From: Mikania micrantha
Taxonomy: Eukaryota; Streptophyta; Magnoliopsida; Asterales; Asteraceae
Length of the DNA stretch: 64,000 nt
Direction of reading: 5' to 3'
NCBI GenBank assembly: GCA_009363875.1
Contig: CM018680.1
Span: 63,585,279 to 63,649,278 of the forward strand
Part shown: piece by piece, positions 36,241 to 45,885 of the stretch
Numbering within the stretch: position 1 is the stretch's first letter
Layout of the letters: each line of letters opens with the position of its first letter
Notes under the pieces: generated by a model
What the model was told of the DNA's origin: nothing
Database searches by the model: none
Seen by the model: the letters and a program-made list of their open reading frames with translations, nothing else
Translations under genes and position numbers: made by a program

Positions 36241-36252
36241 TGGTATCAGAGC
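36241..36252 (+). promoter_or_regulatory. Primer binding site (initiator Met-tRNA)
   Basis: TGGTATCAGAGC, one base after the 5' LTR. Confidence 0.92.
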
Positions 36253-36537
36253 GTTAGGCTCGATTCTACGACTATTTGGACATCAATCTCAAGTAATTTA
36301 ATCAGATCCTTCATCATCTTGAAGTTGTTCTTGAAGTTCTTCACGTTTTTGTCAACAAAAAGCCAGATCTACGAAAAATTATCAAGTTTTTGCAAATTTT
36401 GATCCGATAGAAAGATGCGCCTCGAAAAAACGAAGATTTTGACTACTCATAGGCCTTCTAACTCCAAAAAATGAAGATTCTAGAGCCGTTTTAGTGAAGT
36501 TGCAGATCTGTTCAGCGATCAGACGAACCTTTGACGA

Positions 36538-36745
36538 ACCTAAGAGCTGAACCTACATAGGTTCGTGAGAACCTCTAGGTTCGCCAAAAAACGTCATAGG
36601 TTCGCCAAAACCTTCCTAGGTTCGCCAAAACCTCAATAGGTTCGCCAAAACCTCAATAGGTTCGCCAAAACCTCAATAGGTTCGTGAAAAACCTCAAAAG
36701 GTTCGTGAAAACCTCAAAAGGTTCGTGAAAAGGTTTGGGAGAACC
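36538..36745 (+). repeat. Leader array of about 20-bp AGGTTCG units
   Basis: Nine AGGTTCG copies in direct orientation; middle units have the form AGGTTCGCCAAAACCTCAAT, the last ones AGGTTCGTGAAAACCTCAAA. The same heptamer is the palindromic motif of the LTR. It lies in the leader between primer site and gag start. Each unit contains AGGTT...AACCT, so each can fold. Confidence 0.9.
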
Positions 36746-36939
36746 TCCAATAGGTTTGTTCGAAGAGTTTTGCAAGAAATATACCATTTTAAAAGTTCAA
36801 GTAAACCTTGATTACCTATTTTGGGCCTTCCGGATCATTTGGGATAGGTTTCAAGACCTAATTCGGACGTTAAGACGAGGTTTTAGCTGTTTTGTTTTTG
36901 AGAGGTTAAACTTTCAAGTTCTGAACATAAAAGTTAAAT

Positions 36940-39042
36940 ATGACATACAAGAACTGGAACGTGGAATGGTTGGCTAACAATGGACTTGTGTTGGACAATT
37001 TGGAAAATTATCCGAACTGGAGATCCACATTCGAAACATTTATTGCTAAAGCGGATGAAAATTATCAGAAGTTGTTGTATCAACAATTCAAGAAACCATG
37101 TTTGAAACTAAATGAAGATCAAATGTCTGAATTTAATCAAGAAAGAGAATTGTGTGACTTGTTTTCAGTGATCATTTCTGAAGATATTAAGAAGACCGAT
37201 TTTGAACAAATGCCACATTCATGTGCAAAGTGGAGTTTGTTACAACTTGCATATAACAATCATGTTACAAAGAAGATCAATGATGCTTATGATCGTCTTT
37301 TACCATTTATGCAAGAATTGAAATATTTTCAGTTTGATATCACTGATGGGCAAATCATTGAGAAGTTTACGCAATTCTTACCTTATCGATGGAGTGATTT
37401 TGTTGAAAGAATGAAGGAAACTGAACTCATTCATCATGTCAAATTAATGAACTTCAAAGATGTGGTTGAAAAAATGGAATCGGAGATAAGAAGAACCGGA
37501 ACATGGATTGTGAAAATTGTTGATTTCTCGTGGATTGATGAACAAAGAAACATGTTAAAGGCTACTATGAGTGCTGAGAAAGAAAAAGAAGATGTTGATG
37601 AAGGAAAGGAAGATGATCTGAAAACTGAAGATTGTATTGAGACAAGTGTGAATTTGAAGATGGAAAGTAGTGATGAAGAAAAGAGTGAGGATTCTTCATT
37701 GTCAGAATCTGATAAAGCAATTGAACCTGAAATGCCTGAAGATAGCAAACAGGTGAATGAAGTTGTAGATGAGAGATGTAATGTAACTGAAGATACACAC
37801 ATTCTTAATGATTCTGATATCAAAAGTGAGATGAAGAAGTCTGAAGATGAAGTGTTGAAGTCAAAGGATGAAACTTCAAGTGTTGAAGTGGTGTCAACAG
37901 AGGATGAGAGTGTTTATGAGGATGCCTCTGATGATTTGTCTGAAACAAATACCATCATTAGTGAAGATCATTGTCATACCATTTCAGATAAAGAGGTAAG
38001 TTCAGGTACGTTTTCTAAACTCTCATGCTCTAAATGTTTAAATCTTAAGGGAAAGTCTCCAATTTGTGCTGATAATCACATTCCTCCGATCATTGAAGAT
38101 TGTACTTTTGAGGAATATGATGAGGAGACATTGTACAGATGTGGGTTGATGGATGTACATAAGGATTATGATGATTCTCACAATAATATCTTTGATGATG
38201 TAAAATCATGTGTTTCAAACTCTGCATCATCATCCAAAAAGAAAGTTTTTTTCAAAACCCCATTGGTTGAAATTAAAAAGTTTTCAAAGAATGAAAATAT
38301 GAATTTTTCAAAACAAAATGGTTTTTCAAGTTCAAATCCTAAACGTCAAATTCAATCAAAATGGGTTGTGAAATCATCATGTGCATCAAACAGAGTGGAA
38401 TCAAAGTGTGATACTTCAAAGTCTTGGAACAAAGACAAGATTTCACTCAGTCCCACAAGATGCGAAAAGTTGAACTTTGAGTCTCCCACGTCAAGTGATA
38501 AGAAGTCACATTTGACTCATATGGGTTTAACAAGTAATCAAAGATTGGTTTATGGTTCACCAGTGGTAAATCACCAAAACCATAGGTTTGTACAAAACTA
38601 TTCTCCTAGGTTTGTGGAGAGGAGAATATGTTTTGAGTGTGGAACAAGAGGGCATATCATTGCTAATTGTCCTTATCTGTGTGAGTTACAAGGACAAGTT
38701 AGTAATGCCAAGTCTTGTGTCACAGAGGTTTCAAAGTTCATTCCTAAAAGACATAAAATGCCAAATCAAAACAAGGAAAAACTTGTGAAAGCCTTGGATA
38801 AAGAAAAGTTGAAACTTTCAAAACCTTTAATGACTAATTTGGTGTTTAACAACAATGTGGTTATTCAAGATAAGTATTATCTTAAGAATGCACTTGAACA
38901 GGAACAGTTGTGGATACCAAAAACAAACAAAGTTTCAAAGGAAACTTCCTTAGTTTCCACTGGAAAATGGATTAAATTTCGGTATATGGATTTTCATGGA
39001 AAACTCAAAACCTCAATGGCTTGGGTGGCCAAAGATATCTAA
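36940..39042 (+). CDS. Gag-like protein of the gag-only element
   Basis: 700 residues, uninterrupted. Gag proteins form the virus-like particle and bind element RNA. N-terminal part (about 1-190) has the WLANNGLVL, ENYPNWRSTFETFI, LYQQFKKP pattern of copia gag capsids. About 215-330 is very acidic and Ser-rich. A CCHC zinc knuckle, CFECGTRGHIIANC, lies at about 564-577, and a Lys-rich stretch follows. The last residues HGKLKTSMAWVAKDI parallel the end of the Sirevirus gag (NGKPKTTWAWVPIRN). The start at 36940 is the first ATG that leads into the conserved N-terminus; an overlapping upstream frame (36735-36977) is probably leader. It is intact, unlike every other ORF here. Confidence 0.88.
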   Translation: MTYKNWNVEWLANNGLVLDNLENYPNWRSTFETFIAKADENYQKLLYQQFKKPCLKLNEDQMSEFNQERELCDLFSVIISEDIKKTDFEQMPHSCAKWSLLQLAYNNHVTKKINDAYDRLLPFMQELKYFQFDITDGQIIEKFTQFLPYRWSDFVERMKETELIHHVKLMNFKDVVEKMESEIRRTGTWIVKIVDFSWIDEQRNMLKATMSAEKEKEDVDEGKEDDLKTEDCIETSVNLKMESSDEEKSEDSSLSESDKAIEPEMPEDSKQVNEVVDERCNVTEDTHILNDSDIKSEMKKSEDEVLKSKDETSSVEVVSTEDESVYEDASDDLSETNTIISEDHCHTISDKEVSSGTFSKLSCSKCLNLKGKSPICADNHIPPIIEDCTFEEYDEETLYRCGLMDVHKDYDDSHNNIFDDVKSCVSNSASSSKKKVFFKTPLVEIKKFSKNENMNFSKQNGFSSSNPKRQIQSKWVVKSSCASNRVESKCDTSKSWNKDKISLSPTRCEKLNFESPTSSDKKSHLTHMGLTSNQRLVYGSPVVNHQNHRFVQNYSPRFVERRICFECGTRGHIIANCPYLCELQGQVSNAKSCVTEVSKFIPKRHKMPNQNKEKLVKALDKEKLKLSKPLMTNLVFNNNVVIQDKYYLKNALEQEQLWIPKTNKVSKETSLVSTGKWIKFRYMDFHGKLKTSMAWVAKDI

Positions 39043-40657
39043 TGGTTTGTGAGTGTGTGCAGGAGGATTTCAAGAGGACCTATCAATTGGAGGAGACTTC
39101 ATTGATAGTGGAACTTCCTTGCGTGTATTTGGTAAAATCATTCTAATTCTTTAACTGTCATATTATTCTGGAGAACTTGACAGGTTTGGAATTACATTGT
39201 CATATTTTCTTGATATTTTCAAGTCACATAGATCATAATGTTTTACAAAGATGGTAAATCATATCGGTTGTTAATTTTCCGGGAATTTTGATTTTTCTGT
39301 GTATTGATAAAATTCTAAAAAATCAAAAAGATTTTCATTTTTTAGTATTTTAGGGGGAGAAAATTTAAAAAAAATCAAAAACAATATAAAATTAGAAAAT
39401 TAAGAAATTGATTCGACCTTTGAGATATGATTGTACATTGTAACATTCTGAAGCTTACTTGTATCATACAAGATTAAATACAAAGCGATCATAATGCATC
39501 AAGTATGATATGTTGGTAGGTCTTTCACTTAGTTGTGATTTCTGTAGACTAATGCCATAATCATTCTTTGTGGGACACATTACTTAGAACACAGCGTTAG
39601 ATCTTTGTCCTGAGTACGTGGCCATTTGCCTCAGTGATTGCTAATTGTATTAGTACATATATTAGTTTGATCATGTTTTTCTTTTTCAAAAGAAATTCTA
39701 AGTTCATTTTTTCTTTTATTTTAGTTCAAAACATGGACATTCTCTGTGCATACTTACGTATCGATCTGATTGTTATGTTTTGGACATTCTGCTTTTATTT
39801 TCTTGGTTTGTTTAAAACTTGGGCATTCTATGTGTATACGGAAGTATCAATCTGATTGCTACGTTTTAAACTTAAGTTATTTTTTGGTTCAATAACCTGG
39901 TTTCATCTGCGCATACGGAAGTATCAATCTTGATACCGGATTTTGAACATTCTGTGTTATTTTACACTTTGTTATTTTACAAAAGATATTCTGCTTTATT
40001 TTTGCATGATCAAACTAAGTAAGAATTTGAACTTATAATTTACAATGGCATCGCTGTTGGTTGATGTTTCACAAAGCGGGGATGTGTTCAAGTGAGTGGG
40101 GAACACAAAGTCTTGTGATTGGTTTTCATTAATCCAAATTCACAACAAGTGGTAAGATTTAAAGTGGACCCATATACTGGCAATCGTCCTAGGCTTGTGC
40201 ATCGAATAAATAAATCTCATTAACAATCAACAAATAATGCTGAAGTTTGATTACAATATGATCTCATGTTTGGATCTTTCTCATCAAAAACATATTTATT
40301 TTTTAGTTAGAATACAAATTTTGTAGGATTCTAGGATATACAATTTTGCAATTCATAGCTTTAGGGGGAGTTTATTCAAATCATTGAAAAAATTCATAAA
40401 AATTTTCTTCTATTTTCTTTTAGACTATCCGATGTGACTTACTAATTCTTTGTAAATATTTTAATTGATTTACTGTTAATAAGTGACAAAGAGAAATTGG
40501 AATTGTGATGAGGCATCTAGTTTGATCACATGTGAAGCAAAAGATTTAGTTTTGATTATGTATCAATTGATGCAGGTGATAAGGGTGATGAAGATCTGTG
40601 TGTTGAAGATGTCACTGCAGTCCTCAGCAGGTGAATCTTGGAAAAAGAAAGACATAA

Positions 40658-40702
<45 letters not shown>

Positions 40703-40886
40703 ATTAAGATTGAGAGGCTAAAGTAGAAACAAAGAGACTGATGTATTTTCTGTGTGAAAATATAACAGCTACAACTGAAGGGAAGTATGTTGATAGCAAG
40801 GTTGTAGGGGAGTATGTTGATGCATATATGTTCCCCGATGCACAAAATGTTTGAGCATATACAACAGCAAGGTTCAAGGGGGAGTA
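39043..40886 (+). other. Non-coding 3' region of the gag-only element
   Basis: Just after the gag stop, QEDFKR-like and IDSG-like coding (39059-39115, different frames) resembles the protease start of related copia elements, a possible fossil of lost pol. Then three imperfect repeats of about 50 bp at about 39729, 39816 and 39893 (TGCATAC..AAGTATCAATCTGAT). Three polypurine-tract-like TAGGGGGAG words lie at 39351-39360, 40361-40370 and 40875-40886; only the last abuts the LTR. (GA)n at about 40661-40697. Confidence 0.7.
40875..40886 (+). promoter_or_regulatory. Polypurine tract of the gag-only element
   Basis: CAAGGGGGAGTA directly before the 3' LTR, similar to the Sirevirus tract AGGGGGAGAC. 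Confidence 0.85.
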
Positions 40887-41526
40887 TGTTAGTGCATTTT
40901 CTGTGTGAAAGATGCATTTAATGTGTGAACCTGGCTTGTTGTATATGAAATCGTAGTTTGTTGTATATGATTAGAAGATCAAGACACAAAGGGTTCGGCT
41001 AGAGTTTGATTAGGTTCGTCCAGCGAACCTATTGGTTTGTCTGGCAAACCTAATGATCTAAGTAGGTTCGGCACTTACATGTTCTAAGGTTCGGCTGTCA
41101 CAAGGTCACGAACCTTATCAAAGGTTCGTGTAGATAGAGGTTCGTGAAAGGGTAACATGGACGAACCTTACCTAAGGTTCGTCTACATTGGAGGTTCGTG
41201 AATGTTTACAAGGGCCGAACCTTTGCATTTGGAAATTTATATATAGAGAAAAGGTGGTGGACTTGAAGGTAGAGAGCTCACAATTCATGCACACAAAGTC
41301 AAATTCTCTCTCAAGCTCAAGATCAAGACTCTCTTCATCTTTGTTTCTTTTGATCGTTCAAGTGTTGTATTTTCACGTTTATTGTTTGTAAACACTTGGA
41401 TATCAATGAAGAATTCAGATTTGTGATCTATTACATTGTCATTGTTGATTCAAATCTAGTTATAAACGGATTCCGCACGTTTATGATTGAATCGTAGAAT
41501 TTCGTGATCGATTCTTCAAATCTACA
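40887..41526 (+). repeat. 3' LTR of the gag-only element
   Basis: 640 bp, two differences from the 5' copy (a C/G and an A/G change). Confidence 0.95.
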
Positions 41527-43510
41527 GAGGTTCCAAAGAGACATTTGATGTTTGCTGTTCAGTCTCTTTGGCAACCTCCCTTGTATCCTCAGAAGAAGAA
41601 GAAGAGGAAGTAGAAGAAGAAGAATCTTGAAAATAAGTACCCAAGAAGTCATCCCATTCAGCAGTCAAAGTGACTATGGATGGATTAACTTCCTGTGCAC
41701 CCTCCTCTTCTCTTGCTTCTGATCCTGACCCTGCAGTTGGTACATTCTCCCCCTTTTTGGTAGCATCAGGGGAGGTAAAAGTGGTAGTAGCAGGATCAGG
41801 ATGAAAAGGATGTAGAAGAACAGGTGGACGCCTCCTGAGATCCAGAATGGTTGCTTCTTTGGTCTGGATCTCAAATCGCAGGGTAGCCACCTCAGCTTCT
41901 AAATGAGCTACCCTGGCTTGGAGGGAAGTTATTGTAGCCGTCAATTCCTGTGTGGATGTGCCCTCTTCTACCGGAGTAGAATCATTGAGCGATTGAGTAC
42001 TGAGCCGAGCTCCTGCACCTCCACCACCAGATGTGGTGTCTTGGCACCCTGGATTCCCTTCATTGAGAAGAACCTCAAAGAAGTCCTCCCCAACATAGGT
42101 TGCCGCAGGTGAGGTCCTATTGCCTGTACCACTGTCCTGTGGATCTTTATTAAGATCAACAGTAGTGGCAGCCTCACCTGCATTGACCCCTTCAGAAATA
42201 CTGGGGCCAACCTCTGATTGAATAGGCTCTGGGTCAGGGAACCTTGCCTGTAACTGTGTTACCACTCTCATTAATGTTTGGGTAGTGGGAGAGAGTGGTT
42301 CATCCACAGGTACTGCAGAAGCTCCTTGAGCCTGGGTAATAGTATGGGTGGCGGGCATTTCTGGGTGATAAGAACCTGGAGACCTGGGAGACAGTCTCTG
42401 ATCTAAGGGAGTTGCTTCATAAGAAGCAGACTCAACTATGGGTGCATCCCTTTGAATATTCTCAGTTAAGTTTTGTGACATAAGCTGAGGGCTTTCAGGC
42501 TGGTTAAGGGCAACCACAGGTTCCAGAGGAAGAACCTGTGTATTAACAAGAGGTGGGGCTTTCACCTTAGGTAGAACTGTGCCCTGAGCAGTTCTTTTAA
42601 CCTTTTTCTTTTTGGGTTCAGTAGAAGGAGCCTGAACAACTGTAGAGAGTTGCACAGGGTTTCGTTTGCGTTTGTAAGTGATTTTTATGGGGTGAGGAAC
42701 AGAAGTGGAAGGTGTGGGTTCAACATCTGTGGGGTTAACAGAGCTGTCACCTTCTGAAGTATGGGACACCATAGAGGGAAGAAGGGGAGTGAAGTTCCCA
42801 GAGAACTGGGCACCCTTCTTCTTAAGTTGTACAAAAACCTTGGACGAGACCAAGGGCATTTTATATGTATTCCCAGTTAGAGAGAGGAAAGTGCCCAATT
42901 CCTCATTGAAAATCTGTTGCATAAACCTGGGATACATACAAAATTTCTTTGGTGACGAAATATTGTCAACCAAATTATTGAAAATAAAAGCAGAGAAATT
43001 AAACAGGTTGTTAGAGATCAAACCATGAATAGCCGAAGCTAAGTCAGATGGTATTTGATCCCAACCACCAGCTTTATTGGAAAGACAGTGTAGGAACAAA
43101 TGTATGAGGTACTTGTAATTATAGGACACTCTACCCTTCAAATAGGTTGTTGAAGGGAGAGGACCTTCGTACCCCATCGACTGAAATGTCGATGCTACCT
43201 CATCCTTTGTGAATGAGACCTTTCCACCGGCATCATTTAGTTTGAGATGCCGACAGATGGTCTCCACACAAATAGCAATAGGATGAGCATCAATGGTGGC
43301 TACAAGAGACCGACCATTGGGAGACGAAGAAACAGAACAAGATGCCCAAAACTGTTGGTGATGAGATTCATACACCAAGGGCTGAACAGTTAATGCAAAG
43401 AAATACCTGCTCCTTTGAAGAAAGGAGATTATTGGGGCGAAGTCAGCATCATGTTCCGCTGATAACTCCGCAGGTACGTTGTGAGCAGGTTTGAAAGCAA
43501 GAAGATCCAT
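41527..43510 (-). pseudogene. Sirevirus envelope-like ORF, N-terminal part
   Basis: An open minus frame starting MDLLAFKPAHNV runs about 660 codons until cut by the nested element; its last residues come from that element's LTR. Residues about 1-230 form a globular region (FLQRSRYFFALTVQPLVYES, SFTKDEVASTFQSMGYEGPL, FMQQIFNEELGTFLSLTG). A long Pro/Ser/Thr-rich linker with KRKRNP and PKKKKVKRT basic patches (nuclear-signal-like) follows, then a heptad-patterned coiled coil at about 518-560 (LTATITSLQARVAHLEAEVA). No signal peptide or clear membrane helix was seen. Role unknown. Confidence 0.8.
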
Positions 43511-44164
43511 GGCAGTTTGTGATTTTAGGGCACGATTTGGGAGATCAAAGAAAAGAAGATTTCAAAGTGAAACGGTTTGTGAGAATTTGAATGAGCGGGA
43601 GACCTTTATATACCTTCGGATTTCAGCATTAAATATAGAGACACATTTAATTTTGAAATCCGGATGTCAGAAAAAGGTCTTCCGATGACAGCTTGTTTCA
43701 CAATAAATGTAGGAATTTTCATCAAGTTCAGAATTGCTTCCGAAAATGTGGCTTTCGGAAGGAGTGAATTATACCAAAAAGTTTTCTGAGGAGTTTTGCT
43801 TCCGAAGAATAAGATTTATACTATCGGAAGTACTGCTTCTGATGAATCAGAAGCAATAATTTAGAAGTATAAATTTAATACATCGGAAGCAAGTGCTTCT
43901 GAAATGTGAGATAATTCATCAGACAAAATGTTCTTCGGAAGACACCTTCTTCTGAAGAGTACCTTGAGAAGCCTATGCTACTGAAGATAATTTATCGGAA
44001 GAGTATTACTTCAGAAGGTAATTTAGCTTCTGAAGTGTGAGATCTTCCGACTAAGGAAGAAATAATGCTTCCGAAGACTTAACCTATCTTCTGCTGAGTA
44101 GTTACTCATCAGAAGATAATTTAAGTTTATCTACCTAAGAATTATTTATTCCTTGTCAGTTAAT
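43511..44164 (-). repeat. Sirevirus spacer rich in CTTCCGAAG-type palindromes
   Basis: Between the pol stop and the 3' ORF. GCTTCCGAA, ATCGGAAG, CTTCTGAT and CTTCGGAAG words recur about every 20-40 bp from 43610 to 44110. The corresponding spacer of the old copy (about 11400-11670) has the same character. It could hold the signals for expressing the 3' ORF (inference). Confidence 0.75.
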
Positions 44165-44986
44165 TTATTCAAAGTTAAGAATCCCAATGGATGTTATTAA
44201 GTACCTGAATCTTCCTTCATCAAATGCTTTAGTGAAGAGATCTGCCAAATTATGTTCTGAATCAACTTTAACTAAATGAATCAACTTCTTTTCTGCACAA
44301 TCTCTGATGAAATGGTATCTGATGTCAATGTGCTTGGTCTTGGAATGCTTGACAGGATTATTGGTGATGGAGATTGCATTGGAATTGTCTATCTGAATAG
44401 GAGTATTGAACAGATCTACTCCATAATCCTTCATCTGATTCTGAATCCAGATGACTTGTGCACAGCAGCTAGAAGCAGCTATGTATTCAGCTTCTGTAGT
44501 AGAGGTTGAAACACATGACTGTTTCTTACATTGCCATGACACAATTCTGGATCCAAGAAATTGACATCCTCCAGATGTGGATTTCTTTCTTATGTTACAC
44601 CCTCCATAATCACTGTCAGTGTAGGCCATGAACTGAAAGTCTTCATTTCTAGGATACCATAATCCTAGACTTGGTGCTCCTTTGAGGTATCTAAAGATTC
44701 TTTTTACAGCCAGCATATGTGAGACTTTTGGATTAGCCTGAAATCTTGCACACACACAAGTTGCAAACATGATATCTGGCCTGCTTGCTGTGAGATACAT
44801 CAAAGAGCCTATCATTGCTCTGTATTGGTGCTGATCAACATCCTCCCCCTCAAGATCAGGACTAAGAGATGTTGTTTTGGACATAGGAGTTCCCAGAGCT
44901 TTGCAATCAGAAAGCTTGAATCTTTCAAGAATGTCCTTGACATATTTTGATTGACTAATGAACATCCCTGTAGGGGTCTGTTTCAC
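44165..44986 (-). pseudogene. Sirevirus RNase H and end of reverse transcriptase
   Basis: Minus frame of 273 codons with the RT tail (KYVKDILERFKLSDCKALGT, YRAMIGSLMYLTASRPDI) and RNase H (AYTDSDYGGC, STTEAEYIAASSC, KHIDIRYHFIRD, ADLFTKAFDEGRFRYLI). Acidic active-site residues are retained. It ends NFE-stop. Upstream it is cut off from the rest of RT by a GAA-to-TAA change near 45012-45014 and an indel near 45070. Confidence 0.88.
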
Positions 44987-45885
44987 TTGTAATCCAAGAA
45001 AGAAGGTGAGTTATCCCATTGAACTCATCTCAAATTTGGATTTCATTAGTAATTCAAACTCCTTGCAGAGAGATTCATTAGTAGAACCAAAAATAATGTC
45101 ATCAACATAGATTTGAACTAGCATGATGTGTTAATTAGACTTCTTGAAAAAGAGAGTTTTATCAATTGTTCCTCTCTTGAATTTGTTTGCCAACAGAAAA
45201 GAAGATAAAGTTTCATACCATTTTCTGGGAGCTTGATGCAACCCATAAAGAGCCTTATCAAGCTTACAGACATGATCAGGAAACTTTGGATCTTCAAATC
45301 CTGGAGGTTGACACACATATACTTCTTCATCAATTTTTCCATAAAGGAAGGCACTCTTAACATCCATCTGAAACACTTTGAAATCTTTTGCAGCTGCAAA
45401 TGCCAAAAATATTCTGATAGCTTCAATTCTGGCAACTGGTGCAAAGACCTCATCATAGTCAATGCCTTCCTCTTGAGTGTATCCCTGAACAACCAATCTT
45501 GCTTTGTTCTTGATGACAACACCTTTGTCATCCTTCTTGTTTCTGAACACCCATTTGGTTCCAATTGCATACTTTCCCATAGGCAAAGGGCAAGTCTTCC
45601 AAACTCCTTGTCTTTGAAACTGAAGAAGCTCCTCTTGCATAGCTTCTACCCAACTGTTATCTTTTAATGCTTCTGCAACCTTCTTAGGTTCTATTTGGGA
45701 TAGAAAACAGGAGAACAAGCAAACATTTGCTTCATGCATAGATCTTCTAGTTCTTACACCTTCTTCTACATTGCCAATGATGTTCTCAACTGGATGAGTG
45801 TTGTGAATTCGAGTTCTTGGAATCACATCCAGTTGAGAAGCTTCATCCATGTTGAGTGACTCAAGGTTAGGCAATACTACCTCAA
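44987..45885 (-). pseudogene. Sirevirus reverse transcriptase, broken
   Basis: 45131-45874 on the minus strand encodes the RT N-terminal half: KKVAEALKDNSWVEAMQEEL, KARLVVQGYTQEEGIDYDEV, FQMDVKSAFLYGKIDEEVYV, LDKALYGLHQAPRKWYE. A CAA-to-TAA stop follows SN at about 45131. Just beyond, the catalytic box YVDDIIFGS is still present (around 45095-45121), followed by a small deletion near 45070 and another stop at about 45012. A 1-base deletion near 45885 also separates it from the protease-integrase frame. Comparison with 12529-13110 shows which changes are lesions. Confidence 0.88.

Larger units (their letters stand above)
35600..41526 (+). mobile_element. Gag-only LTR retrotransposon (TR-GAG type), nested in the Sirevirus
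   Basis: LTRs 35600-36239 and 40887-41526, both 640 bp, differ at only two sites. The TSD is GAGGT (35595-35599 and 41527-41531). Primer site TGGTATCAGAGC (36241-36252), one 700-residue gag frame, a 1.8-kb non-coding 3' part, polypurine tract CAAGGGGGAGTA. No integrase or RT motif occurs in any frame. It lies antisense to its host element. It matches the published concept of terminal-repeat retrotransposons with a gag domain; dependence on a Sirevirus-like pol is inferred. Confidence 0.92.

Noticed and set aside
36538..36745. Regular 20-bp repeats that look like a CRISPR array
   Set aside because: There are no unique spacers, the units are contiguous and share the element's own LTR motif, and the context is a plant retrotransposon.
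37434..37823. Antisense open frames inside the gag of the gag-only element
   Set aside because: They are Ser-rich shadows of the acidic Glu/Asp/Ser region on the other strand.
41527..43510. True retroviral envelope gene
   Set aside because: No signal peptide, cleavage site or transmembrane helix is visible; only its position resembles env.
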